Positions 18,417 through 26,642 of a stretch of 64,000 bases of DNA are shown piece after piece. The DNA is taken from NCBI GenBank assembly GCA_030603385.1, contig JAUVXW010000015.1, forward strand, positions 16,704 to 80,703. The letters are read 5' to 3'. The stretch's first letter is position 1; each line of letters begins with the position of its first letter. The DNA is from Promethearchaeota archaeon (GTDB lineage Archaea > Asgardarchaeota > Lokiarchaeia > Sigyniarchaeales > SOKP01). Both the position numbers and the translations under genes were made by a program. Below the pieces are notes generated by a model that made no database searches, was not told the DNA's origin, and was given only the letters and a program-made list of their open reading frames with translations.

Positions 18417-19352
18417 TCATCCGATCATAGTTTTCCAGGCATTATATCCTTTACTTTCGATAGCATTAGCAATTTTTACTTGTTTTTCTTCATTTTCCGC
18501 TAAAGCAATAACCAAACCCCCTCGACCAGTCCCTGTCATTTTAGCACCAACAGCTCCATTCTGTAATGCTATTTCAACCAATTTTTCATTCACTTCTCCT
18601 GAAACCGTAATTTCTTGGAGAAGTTTGTGGTTTTGATTCATTAGATCTCCTATAGTAATAATATCCCCATTAATTAATGCATTTTTAGCATCTTCTGCTA
18701 AATTTTTATATTCAGCAAAAATTTTTTCGAATTTAACAGGGTACTTTTCCTTTAAACGTCGAACATCAGCAACAACTTCAGTCGTTGATGCCGTAATTCC
18801 TGTATTTGCTATTACTAAAAACATCTTTTTTAGAGCTTGTAAGAGTTCCATAGTATTTTTACCTCCACTCAAGTTTTTTTTAAACCAAATTAACCCGCCA
18901 TAAGTGGAAGCTGTGTTATCAATTCCAGAAGGGGTTCCGTGGTAAGATTTTTCTCCTTCATATGCCGCTTCATTTATTTTTTCATCCTCTAAATCAAGAT
19001 TAAAAGTATCATTAAGGGCACGAGCTAAAGATGTGCATTGAGCTGCAGAAGCCCCAACGCCACTTGCAGCAATTAAATTACCGCTAAAGGTTATTTCAAG
19101 TTTCTGATTTTTTGTATCTATTTTTAAATAATCAATAACGTTTTGTACAGATTGCATCGCCTCATCGTATTTTTGCTTTTTATAACCAGGAGTTGCTGAT
19201 CTCTGATCGTCAACCGTCCATCCATTTCCCTCAATAACTTTAACATCCGCTGTTGTGTAGGACCCTAACGCCGATGCTATTGCAGATAGTCCATAAACTA
19301 CAAAATGTTCACCGAACAAGATCGTCTTTCCGTATCCCTTTCCTGAACCCAT
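18417..19352 (-). CDS. mvk: Mevalonate kinase (GHMP kinase)
   Basis: 311 residues. GKTILFGEHFVVYG is the N-terminal mevalonate-kinase signature, SGVGASAAQC is the GHMP ATP-binding loop (a variant of the GLGSSA form), HGTPSGIDNTASTYGG carries the catalytic Asp region, and KMTGTGRGGLVIAL is the C-terminal GHMP motif. It makes 5-phosphomevalonate, the substrate of the adjacent AcnX dehydratase. The start codon directly abuts the stop of the AcnX small subunit gene. Confidence 0.93.
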   Translation of the reverse strand: MGSGKGYGKTILFGEHFVVYGLSAIASALGSYTTADVKVIEGNGWTVDDQRSATPGYKKQKYDEAMQSVQNVIDYLKIDTKNQKLEITFSGNLIAASGVGASAAQCTSLARALNDTFNLDLEDEKINEAAYEGEKSYHGTPSGIDNTASTYGGLIWFKKNLSGGKNTMELLQALKKMFLVIANTGITASTTEVVADVRRLKEKYPVKFEKIFAEYKNLAEDAKNALINGDIITIGDLMNQNHKLLQEITVSGEVNEKLVEIALQNGAVGAKMTGTGRGGLVIALAENEEKQVKIANAIESKGYNAWKTMIG

Positions 19353-19742
19353 TTATTTTACCTCCACAGTTCCCTCTGAGCCATTGACGATGACAATCTG
19401 TCCAGTGTTTATGTTATTAATATCAATTTTATCAACACATGGGATTTCACTGATAATACATCCTACTGCTATGATAGTATCAATCTGTTTATTAACAATT
19501 GCAACGGGAGCTGTGTTATTTTTCTTCATTCTATACAATGTATATGATCCTACTGTCGATCCTTTACCAGTGGGAAAAACTAAAACTTTCCCTGTTATAG
19601 ATTGACCTTCAAGTTCGTGTCCGACCTCAACCACCTTACCTGTATCAGGATCAACACCCCCATAAAATGAAATTCCATCTTTAGTAACAATTGCTTCTGC
19701 TTCAGCAATTCCTTTAAATATTTTTCTTCCTGATAACTTCAT
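19353..19742 (-). CDS. Phosphomevalonate dehydratase small subunit (AcnX small, DUF126)
   Basis: 129 residues of the aconitase-X swivel subunit: a beta-rich N-terminus (KIFKGIAEAEAIV), a VFPTGKGSTVGSYTLYRM motif with the conserved GKGSTVGSY block, and IIAVGCIISEIPCVDKID near the C-terminus. With the large subunit it converts 5-phosphomevalonate to trans-anhydromevalonate 5-phosphate. I chose ATG 19742, which overlaps the TGA of the large subunit as ATGA and has GGAGG upstream; a longer frame begins at 19763. The overlap implies translational coupling and equal stoichiometry. Confidence 0.92.
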   Translation of the reverse strand: MKLSGRKIFKGIAEAEAIVTKDGISFYGGVDPDTGKVVEVGHELEGQSITGKVLVFPTGKGSTVGSYTLYRMKKNNTAPVAIVNKQIDTIIAVGCIISEIPCVDKIDINNINTGQIVIVNGSEGTVEVK

Positions 19743-20932
19743 CCTGTCGCCTCCTCGATGCATTCTTCAATTGAACCAATTTTTACTTTAAACTTATTCT
19801 TTGCACGCCCGTAATAACACGCTTTTGCTGAATCTACCATAATTCCCTTAAAACGTCCTTTAATAGGGGCTACAACACAGCAAGTATCTGCTGCAAATTT
19901 TGCTCCTGCATCTTCAATTATTTTAGAATAACCTGCCTCATCAGCAATTCTTTTTGTAGGTCGAGCAGTTGTGATCCAAAATTCTTTTTTTACTTTCTTT
20001 CCATTCAATAAATTCGCAATTTTTGCGATTTCGTGGATTGAAGCATGAGGACAACCAATACTTACAAAATCTATCTCAATATCATCATCAATAAGCTCAT
20101 CTCGTGTTTTTTTCAGCGTTTCTTGGTTAATATCAACAATAATATCACTTGGCTTAGGGTATCTATTATACTCTGGAGTTATTCCTTCCATATGAAATAA
20201 TGCAGTTCCACCATAAGTAGCAACAGAAGCGCAAAAAGATTTGAGTTCTTCAACAGTTGCTCTGGAAATTCCAGTTATATAAGGTATTTTCTTTTCTAAT
20301 TCAACCAACTTGTCTCCAATTATTTTTCCTAAAACTCCAAATTCGTCTGTACCTTTAACTGGGGCATTAACTTCAAATAAAACTTCCCCGTGACGATTTT
20401 TATCCAAATGATACCCATATTTAGGTGTTTTCCCTATAATGGCTGACGCTAAAGCACTTGGACCCCCCTCACGATTAGTTCGAGCACCAATAACCGAATT
20501 AGCATAACAAACTGCACTACTTTCAGCCCAAGCAAGGTGTTGACCAAAATGAGGAGTATTTCCAATTAAGTAAGGTGTACAAGAACAGGTTGTTATAATT
20601 GCCATTTTGGCAAAAGCATCTATCGCACGATTTTGATTTTTGGCAAATTCTTTATCTATCCCTAATGCCTGCCAATTTTCGCGATCCATTCCCGCGGGAT
20701 TTAATGTTGTTAACACTCTTACTTTACCATCTTCAGCCATTTCGCTTAAAAATTCCAATCCCGCTTCACCAAGATTAGCGTAGGAAACTCCCGCTATTTG
20801 AACCCCAACAACATCTATCATGCATTCAGCATCAAAGATTTCACCTAATGTGGCTAAAATCTCCATAGATTTTTTAGCGGCTTTTCCGAATTTCCCTTCC
20901 AGCATATCCTGTTCTTCTTGTGTTAACTTCAT
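19739..20932 (-). CDS. Phosphomevalonate dehydratase large subunit (AcnX large, DUF521)
   Basis: 397 residues of the aconitase-X catalytic subunit. The stretch CSCTPYLIGNTPHFGQHLAW and following ESSAVCYANSVIGARTNREG is the family hallmark and contains iron-sulfur ligand candidates; CCVVAPIKGRFKGIMVDSAKACYYG lies at the C-terminus. The enzyme dehydrates 5-phosphomevalonate. I chose the ATG at 20932 because GGGAGG sits six bases ahead; a TTG at 20947 would add five residues and place the ribosome site inside the gene. It follows the UbiD-type decarboxylase by about 20 bases. Confidence 0.93.
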   Translation of the reverse strand: MKLTQEEQDMLEGKFGKAAKKSMEILATLGEIFDAECMIDVVGVQIAGVSYANLGEAGLEFLSEMAEDGKVRVLTTLNPAGMDRENWQALGIDKEFAKNQNRAIDAFAKMAIITTCSCTPYLIGNTPHFGQHLAWAESSAVCYANSVIGARTNREGGPSALASAIIGKTPKYGYHLDKNRHGEVLFEVNAPVKGTDEFGVLGKIIGDKLVELEKKIPYITGISRATVEELKSFCASVATYGGTALFHMEGITPEYNRYPKPSDIIVDINQETLKKTRDELIDDDIEIDFVSIGCPHASIHEIAKIANLLNGKKVKKEFWITTARPTKRIADEAGYSKIIEDAGAKFAADTCCVVAPIKGRFKGIMVDSAKACYYGRAKNKFKVKIGSIEECIEEATG

Positions 20933-20949
20933 TTCAACCTCCCTCAATT

Positions 20950-22260
20950 TTAAAAGTATTTATTCACATCCACCTTGGGGAATTCTACGATTTCAAAACT
21001 TTTTCCTTTGATAACTAATGGTTTAGTTAAATCAAAACCAATCTTTGTGGTCATTTTTGTACCGGGCTCTGCGCTGGGATCTAAACTACTCCCAGGTTCT
21101 TTATCTTTGATAACCATCCTGGTATTACCTTGAAACCGGGTGGCAAAACTCCATTCTACGGCTAAAGGGTCATAAATATTAATATCTTTATCGACAATAA
21201 AAACATGTTTACAGCTCGTATGTCCCGCAAAAGTTCCTTCTATTGCTTTTTTACCATCTTCTTCTGTTTTCTTATCTATTTGAACTATTGCGTGAAGCCA
21301 AGAAGATCCACCTGGACTGATATTTACATCCAAACATTTAACTCCTGTTGCATTTACCTTATTGAAGATAGTAGGTTCTCGAGGCATTCCCATTAATATC
21401 TTATGTTCTAACGCCCCTGGTAATAAGGCTTGCCATATTGCTTCCTTTCTATGAGTGATTTTTTTCACTTCAAAAATAGGTTCCTCTCTAATTATATCCA
21501 ATGTCTCAGTTAGATCAACAAATGGACCTTCGGCATGTCTCTCTTCAAAATAAACTTTTCCTTCCAGTACAAATTCTGCTTCAGCTGGGATTAAAAGATC
21601 AACAGAGTTAGCTTTTACAACTTTAATTGGTTCAAGTGCATTGGCAATTTCTAGCTCATCAACACCAATGTCTACAGAAGTAGCTCCGGCAATTAGAATG
21701 TTAGGGGTATTTCCTATACAAAAAGCCACCTCCACTTCTCCATTTTTTTCTAAAAATTTATAGAAATGGCGACCTTTGACAATTCGTGCAGCAAATTTAT
21801 CTTTTGAGTATTGCATGGCTCGATGGAAATCTAAGTTTTGTCCATAATCTGGATCTCTTGTAATTACAACAGCAGAACTTATATAATTTCCACCATCCTT
21901 ATCGCAATGAAATAAAATAGGAATCTTGTCTAAATCTACTTCTGTTTCAACAACTTCTTGACATGGTGCGTTAGCTACAATTTCTGGTTCAGAACGTTCA
22001 TCTATTGCTTTTGAAAGCATAGGTATAAGATCAGCAGGGGTGACACCAAAATAAGAGGAAATCACATCCTTAGTACAGAATACATTGCCGACAACACGGA
22101 ATTCAGATTCTTTTACATTATTAAACAATACTGGTATCGGTTCAATTGCCTTTAAAATTCCTGAGATTTCTAATTTTTTTGAAACTTCAAGATCTACCTT
22201 TCTGAGTAATCCTTCCTTGTCAATTTTATTTATATATTCTCTAAATCCCATAAAAATCAT
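20950..22260 (-). CDS. Anhydromevalonate phosphate decarboxylase (UbiD family, prenylated-FMN dependent)
   Basis: 436 residues of the UbiD fold. Recognised blocks are AVVITRDPDYGQNLDFHRAM in the cofactor domain, AEGPFVDLTETLD with the conserved Glu residues of the E-R-E type active site, LPGALEHKILMGMPREP, and SCKHVFIVDKDINIYDP near the C-terminus. In Aeropyrum-type mevalonate pathways this family decarboxylates trans-anhydromevalonate 5-phosphate to isopentenyl phosphate; its position between HMG-CoA reductase and AcnX makes that assignment strong. The prenylated FMN would come from UbiX at 15074. Start: ATG 22260 or ATG 22251. Confidence 0.93.
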   Translation of the reverse strand: MIFMGFREYINKIDKEGLLRKVDLEVSKKLEISGILKAIEPIPVLFNNVKESEFRVVGNVFCTKDVISSYFGVTPADLIPMLSKAIDERSEPEIVANAPCQEVVETEVDLDKIPILFHCDKDGGNYISSAVVITRDPDYGQNLDFHRAMQYSKDKFAARIVKGRHFYKFLEKNGEVEVAFCIGNTPNILIAGATSVDIGVDELEIANALEPIKVVKANSVDLLIPAEAEFVLEGKVYFEERHAEGPFVDLTETLDIIREEPIFEVKKITHRKEAIWQALLPGALEHKILMGMPREPTIFNKVNATGVKCLDVNISPGGSSWLHAIVQIDKKTEEDGKKAIEGTFAGHTSCKHVFIVDKDINIYDPLAVEWSFATRFQGNTRMVIKDKEPGSSLDPSAEPGTKMTTKIGFDLTKPLVIKGKSFEIVEFPKVDVNKYF

Positions 22261-22341
22261 CTTCTATACATGTTTATCTTGATAATATGAATAATAATAG
22301 TGGTTTTTCTTAGAGGAGTTACAGAACCACTTTTTATAAAA

Positions 22342-23622
22342 CTAAAGGTTTTCACCATCATTTATTTTTTGTAAAATTTCTTTTGCGTAATCAACTCTTA
22401 TTTTTTTCGCTTCTATCATTTTTTTAACAACTTTTTCTATTAATTCATCAGGTACACCCGCGATCTTTGCTATGTTACGAGAATGAAGTGCCATATGACC
22501 TTTTTGAATGCCTTCCGAGGCTAAAGCCCTCAGAGCCGCAACATTTTGAGCCAAACCAAGAGCGGCACCTACCTGAGACAGTTCACTAGCACTTTTTACA
22601 TTTAGGATCTTCAAAGCTATTCGTGCCATAGGATGTATTTTTGTCATTCCCCCTATAATTCCTAGAGCAAGAGGGAGCTCAATTTCTCCAACCAGATTTC
22701 CCTTTGAATCTAACTCGAATTTAGTCAATGGAGAATATTTTCCACTTAAAGAGGCAAATGCGTGAGCACCAGATTCTATAGCTCGAGTGTCGTTTCCAGT
22801 TGCTAATGTTAAGGCAACAATACCGTTCATTATTCCTTTATTATGGGTGGTCGCACGATATGGATCAGCTACAGCAAATTCATACGCATTCAATATTCCT
22901 TCAACAACTTGGGTACCACCTAATAAATCTTTATCAAAAGTTGCTTTACTTCTAGCAATTCGATGAGTAGCTAAATTTGAAACAATTCGGAGATAGATCT
23001 TTCCTCCACATATTTCTTCTACAAAAGGACTGATAGATTCAGCCATAGTATTTACTACATTTGCCCCCATGGCATCCAAAACGTTAACCAATAAATGGAG
23101 AATAATCATCGGTCCTTTATTGGTATGAATTTCCCTTATCTCGATATCCTGAGCACCTCCACCTAACTCATTTAACAATGGATCCTGCTCATTAGCAATT
23201 TTTAATAAGGTCTTTTTATGCTTTTCCAGAGAATGCTTTGTTTCTTCTATGTCTTTTAATTGTGTTATTTGAATTTGTGATATCATTACTGATTTTACTT
23301 CTTCTGAGTGAAATCCACCATGCTTTCGAGCCATTTTTGCTGCATTTGAAGCTGCGGCTACTACTGATGGTTCTTCTATAACCATAGGGATTATATAATC
23401 TCTATCGTTTACTTTAAAGTTAAAAGCAAGACCAAACGGTAACTGATAACTCCCTACTACATTTTCAATTAATGTATCAATTTGAGTGGAAGTGAAGTAG
23501 CCTAACTCCTTCAATATTTCTAATTCTTCTGGATTTAAATGTAAAAGTTTGGATAATAGCTCATGACGCTCATCCATAGTTAGTTTGTAAAATCCAGAAA
23601 TGTCTGAACGAAATTCCTTCAT
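22342..23622 (-). CDS. hmgA: Hydroxymethylglutaryl-CoA reductase, class II (bacterial type)
   Basis: 426 residues. The N-terminus (ISGFYKLTMDERHELL) and IEEPSVVAAASNAAK, MGANVVNTMAE, TTHNKGIMNGI and HMALHSRNIAKIAGVP are characteristic of class II reductases such as that of Pseudomonas mevalonii, not the class I enzyme of most archaea. The catalytic Glu (EEPS), Lys (HNKG), and His near the C-terminus (LHSRN) are present. It reduces HMG-CoA to mevalonate in the cytosol. A TTTATAAT-like element lies upstream in the 130-base gap to HMG-CoA synthase, so this gene may have its own promoter. The bacterial-type class suggests an old transfer event. Confidence 0.94.
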   Translation of the reverse strand: MKEFRSDISGFYKLTMDERHELLSKLLHLNPEELEILKELGYFTSTQIDTLIENVVGSYQLPFGLAFNFKVNDRDYIIPMVIEEPSVVAAASNAAKMARKHGGFHSEEVKSVMISQIQITQLKDIEETKHSLEKHKKTLLKIANEQDPLLNELGGGAQDIEIREIHTNKGPMIILHLLVNVLDAMGANVVNTMAESISPFVEEICGGKIYLRIVSNLATHRIARSKATFDKDLLGGTQVVEGILNAYEFAVADPYRATTHNKGIMNGIVALTLATGNDTRAIESGAHAFASLSGKYSPLTKFELDSKGNLVGEIELPLALGIIGGMTKIHPMARIALKILNVKSASELSQVGAALGLAQNVAALRALASEGIQKGHMALHSRNIAKIAGVPDELIEKVVKKMIEAKKIRVDYAKEILQKINDGENL

Positions 23623-23752
23623 TAAAGTTTCACTAATTTAAAAATTAATAAATTTTTTTAAATTTTTTTAAATCTTTTCTTAATCACTTCCTTTATGAAG
23701 ATTTATATTATAAAAGTATCTAAAGAGAAGTTAACTCACATTGGATTTTGAG

Positions 23753-25387
23753 TTAATAAATGTGGTGAACAGGAATAGGTATGTAAAAAGGACTCCAATT
23801 TAATAATCCTTTTGCGTTAATGTTTTCCTCATATTCATTTTCAACTCTCCTTATTTCATATTCCAAGGAATTGCCTTTATTAACTTGACTCGCCACTCTT
23901 ACATAACCTTTACTAAGATACGTTAGGTCATTAAGCTCATTATGAACAACGGGCTCAGTTGTTAATACAGCAAATAAAGGGAAGAACCTTTTATGATATC
24001 CTGAGTGTCCCTTAGGACAGTGATCTAAACCCTTTATGTTTGGAATTATGCACCCCTCATCACAAAAATGAAGTGTAAAGCCTCTTTTATTATTTAATTC
24101 ATGTTCAGCAACCTTTCCAACTACAATTATTGGTCTAACGTCACCGTTTTTTATTAATTCGTATTCTAGAACACTTTGCTTTTTCTTTAAGTGAATATAA
24201 TCATTAATATTGGGACCATTTTGAACTATTTCTTTAAATCTATCTTGTACTTTTAAGAGGCCTGAAATACATATAGCACCTGATCCATAAGATCCAAAAT
24301 AAATAGTATCATTGACGTGAGTATGATTTTCGAGAAGGTAGATAATCTGTGCCCAAACACTAGCATTATACATGTTTCCAAAATGCATAGGAACTCGTAA
24401 TTGAGGTAAAACTCTCGCTTTTACATTGGTATTCAACCAATTTGAAAGTCTTTCTAAGTTCGCTGATGAAAATCCTCTTTCATTAAGCTTTAAATATAGA
24501 TATTCTGGCAAAACAGTAACATCATGTAAGAATGAATCAATTTTCTTTAGAATTGATGATCTAAATTGATTACGCTCAAATTTAGGTAAGTCGCTAATAT
24601 GCTTTATCCACCGTTTTAATATGATTTGTTGCATAATTTTTAATGGCAATTTAGTATATGGGGCGTGAAATGAGTAAAAATCAGCGTGAATGTCTCCGAT
24701 GTTGCTAATTAGATCGTCGTAAGCTTTTAATTGAAAGTCAATGTAAGTGGCTTGAGAATATTTCCCAAAGGCTCTTGCATTTTTCTCATTTGCAGGCCTA
24801 AAAAAGTCATTTACGTTCCCAGATATTTTGCCGAATTTCTGACTAAAGACTGCGACCCTAGGGTTTTTTGAGATAACAAATCCGATTGCGCCTGAACCTT
24901 GTGTAGGTTCGCCGGGGGAGCCTATATGATATGAAGAAATGTCCGCGCTAATGATAAGTGCTTTATTTATTATTTCTTTTTCAATCATTGCGATAGCGTT
25001 AATAATAGCTAGCGTACCACCAGCACACGCGTTGTATGTATCCATAGTAAAACTGTTGGGCGATATCCCTAACATTTCAGCAAAAATATTAGAAATGCTT
25101 TTAGCTGCATACACTTCTGTCTCCGTCCCGACGAACAATGCATCTATGCTCTTAGGAGGTATGTTTCCTCTTTGCAAAGCATTATACCCTGCCTTAAGAC
25201 CTAAAGACATTACATCCTCATCCACATCAACAACTCTCATCTCTTTAGACAAAAGCCCTTTAGCATATTTTGCGGGATCTATACCTCTTTCCACGGCAAG
25301 TTCCTCGAGCTTTACGAAATGCCTCGGAGCGTGAAAACTAAAACTGTCGATGCCAATATTTGTAAACAGATGATCGTCAGAAAGCAT
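23753..25387 (-). CDS. Hydroxymethylglutaryl-CoA synthase with C-terminal extension
   Basis: 544 residues, against about 350 for usual archaeal enzymes. The thiolase-fold part has the catalytic triad: Glu89 (VGTETEVYAAKS), Cys121 (DTYNACAGGT) and His241 (FYSFHAPYTK), plus the GSYGSGAICISG block near residue 370. It condenses acetyl-CoA with acetoacetyl-CoA. After a normal core end (residues near 410) come about 130 extra residues containing a Cys/His cluster (DEGC, DHCPKGH, GYHKR) and an OB-like beta-rich stretch. In other archaea a separate DUF35 protein with a zinc ribbon bridges thiolase and synthase; whether this extension replaces it is open. First gene of the mevalonate cluster. Confidence 0.93.
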   Translation of the reverse strand: MLSDDHLFTNIGIDSFSFHAPRHFVKLEELAVERGIDPAKYAKGLLSKEMRVVDVDEDVMSLGLKAGYNALQRGNIPPKSIDALFVGTETEVYAAKSISNIFAEMLGISPNSFTMDTYNACAGGTLAIINAIAMIEKEIINKALIISADISSYHIGSPGEPTQGSGAIGFVISKNPRVAVFSQKFGKISGNVNDFFRPANEKNARAFGKYSQATYIDFQLKAYDDLISNIGDIHADFYSFHAPYTKLPLKIMQQIILKRWIKHISDLPKFERNQFRSSILKKIDSFLHDVTVLPEYLYLKLNERGFSSANLERLSNWLNTNVKARVLPQLRVPMHFGNMYNASVWAQIIYLLENHTHVNDTIYFGSYGSGAICISGLLKVQDRFKEIVQNGPNINDYIHLKKKQSVLEYELIKNGDVRPIIVVGKVAEHELNNKRGFTLHFCDEGCIIPNIKGLDHCPKGHSGYHKRFFPLFAVLTTEPVVHNELNDLTYLSKGYVRVASQVNKGNSLEYEIRRVENEYEENINAKGLLNWSPFYIPIPVHHIY

Positions 25388-25792
25388 GATTTGTATCTCG
25401 AGAAATATAAAATATTTTAAAATTTGATCAGTTAAATCTTTTTTTATTTATTTAATTAAATGTTTTAGTTAAATTCTCTATTTAAACGTTGACCATTGAA
25501 ACATATTTTCAACAATTCAAACTCTTAAAAGTGTTAAAACTTATGTAAACGATAAAAATCATCGGAAATGATTTGATATTTTCTTCCTAAAACAATCTTT
25601 AAGTATTATAGTCGTAACGAAAGAGCCTATTAAAATACAGATCAGCAATATTTCATATCCATATTGACAGGAATTTTGTTTTAAATGTAGAGAAGGCTTA
25701 GCATTAGAAATAATGATAGGTAAAACCATTTAGATAAATTTAATACCCTTAATGATATTATTAATATCAATTAACCTTTTCAAATTGTTTAG
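25388..25792. promoter_or_regulatory. Divergent promoter region between mevalonate cluster and cis-prenyltransferase
   Basis: A 405-base non-coding gap between two oppositely transcribed isoprenoid genes. On the minus strand, a TTTATATTT element at about 25402-25410 lies 15-25 bases before the HMG-CoA synthase start. The middle is AT-rich with no open frame of note and no long repeat. I see no binding motif that I can name. Confidence 0.45.
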
Positions 25793-26530
25793 ATGGTATC
25801 TACTCTAGAAGAACTAAAGGAAACAGCTAAAGATAAGCTACCCAAACATGTTGGTTTAATAATCGATGGAAATCGCAGATGGGCTAAAAATAGAAATCTT
25901 GAGATTAATTTTGGCCATTTAGTTGGATATGAAAACCTTAAAAAAAGGTTATTTGATTTTTTTGAAGCAGGAATCCATTATCTAAGCTTATATATCTTAT
26001 CCCTTGAAAATTTAAGAAAGAGAAGTGCTGAAGAGCTTGAATACATTTATAAAATAATGATTAAAGCAGTAGATGCAGTAGTAAATGAATCAATTGTTAA
26101 GGATGATAAAGTGAGATTTGATATTGTAGGCAGATTGTCCTTGCTTCCTCCTACCGCTAAGGAGAAAATCCAGCAATTAATAAATTTTACTAAGGATCAC
26201 GATCAAAATTTCATAAACCTCTGTATAATGTATGATGGTCATGAAGAAATTGTAGATGCTGTAAAGAAAATAATTAATGATGGAATAAAACCAGAAAAAA
26301 TCGATGCTAAATTGATAAAAGATTATTTATATACCAGGGATTTTCCTGCATTAGATTATATTATAAGAACAGGAATGAACGATGGGGCTAGAATTTCTGG
26401 ATTTTTACTTTGGGACTCTTCTTACGCTGAGTTCAAATTTAGAAACGACTTATGGCCGGATTATAATAAAGAGATGGTAATTCAGGACTTACTTGATTAT
26501 ACAAAAAGAAGTAGGCGCATGGGAAAATAA
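25793..26530 (+). CDS. uppS: Cis-prenyltransferase (undecaprenyl/dolichyl diphosphate synthase family)
   Basis: 245 residues. LIIDGNRRWAK holds the catalytic Asp of the pyrophosphate-binding loop, LYILSLENLRKRSAEEL is a variant of the STENW-x-RP block, and DYIIRTGMNDGARISGFLLW followed by SYAEFKF and LWPDY are the C-terminal IPP-binding blocks. It elongates an allylic diphosphate with IPP in cis, giving the glycan carrier polyprenol (dolichol type) for N-glycosylation. It is divergent from the mevalonate operon, which supplies its substrate. Length is normal. Confidence 0.93.
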   Translation: MVSTLEELKETAKDKLPKHVGLIIDGNRRWAKNRNLEINFGHLVGYENLKKRLFDFFEAGIHYLSLYILSLENLRKRSAEELEYIYKIMIKAVDAVVNESIVKDDKVRFDIVGRLSLLPPTAKEKIQQLINFTKDHDQNFINLCIMYDGHEEIVDAVKKIINDGIKPEKIDAKLIKDYLYTRDFPALDYIIRTGMNDGARISGFLLWDSSYAEFKFRNDLWPDYNKEMVIQDLLDYTKRSRRMGK

Positions 26531-26642
26531 ATTAGCACTAGCTTATTTTACTCTTAATCCTTTTTATATGAGATTAAACCTAAAAATAAATATCAGAAGA
26601 ATCATTCATTATTAAAAGAGACTTTATTTTTTTGTTTATAAT

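Noticed and set aside
24939..25334. 131-codon plus-strand frame
   Set aside because: It lies wholly inside HMG-CoA synthase on the opposite strand, and its low-complexity Ser/Ala/Leu sequence matches antisense shadow.
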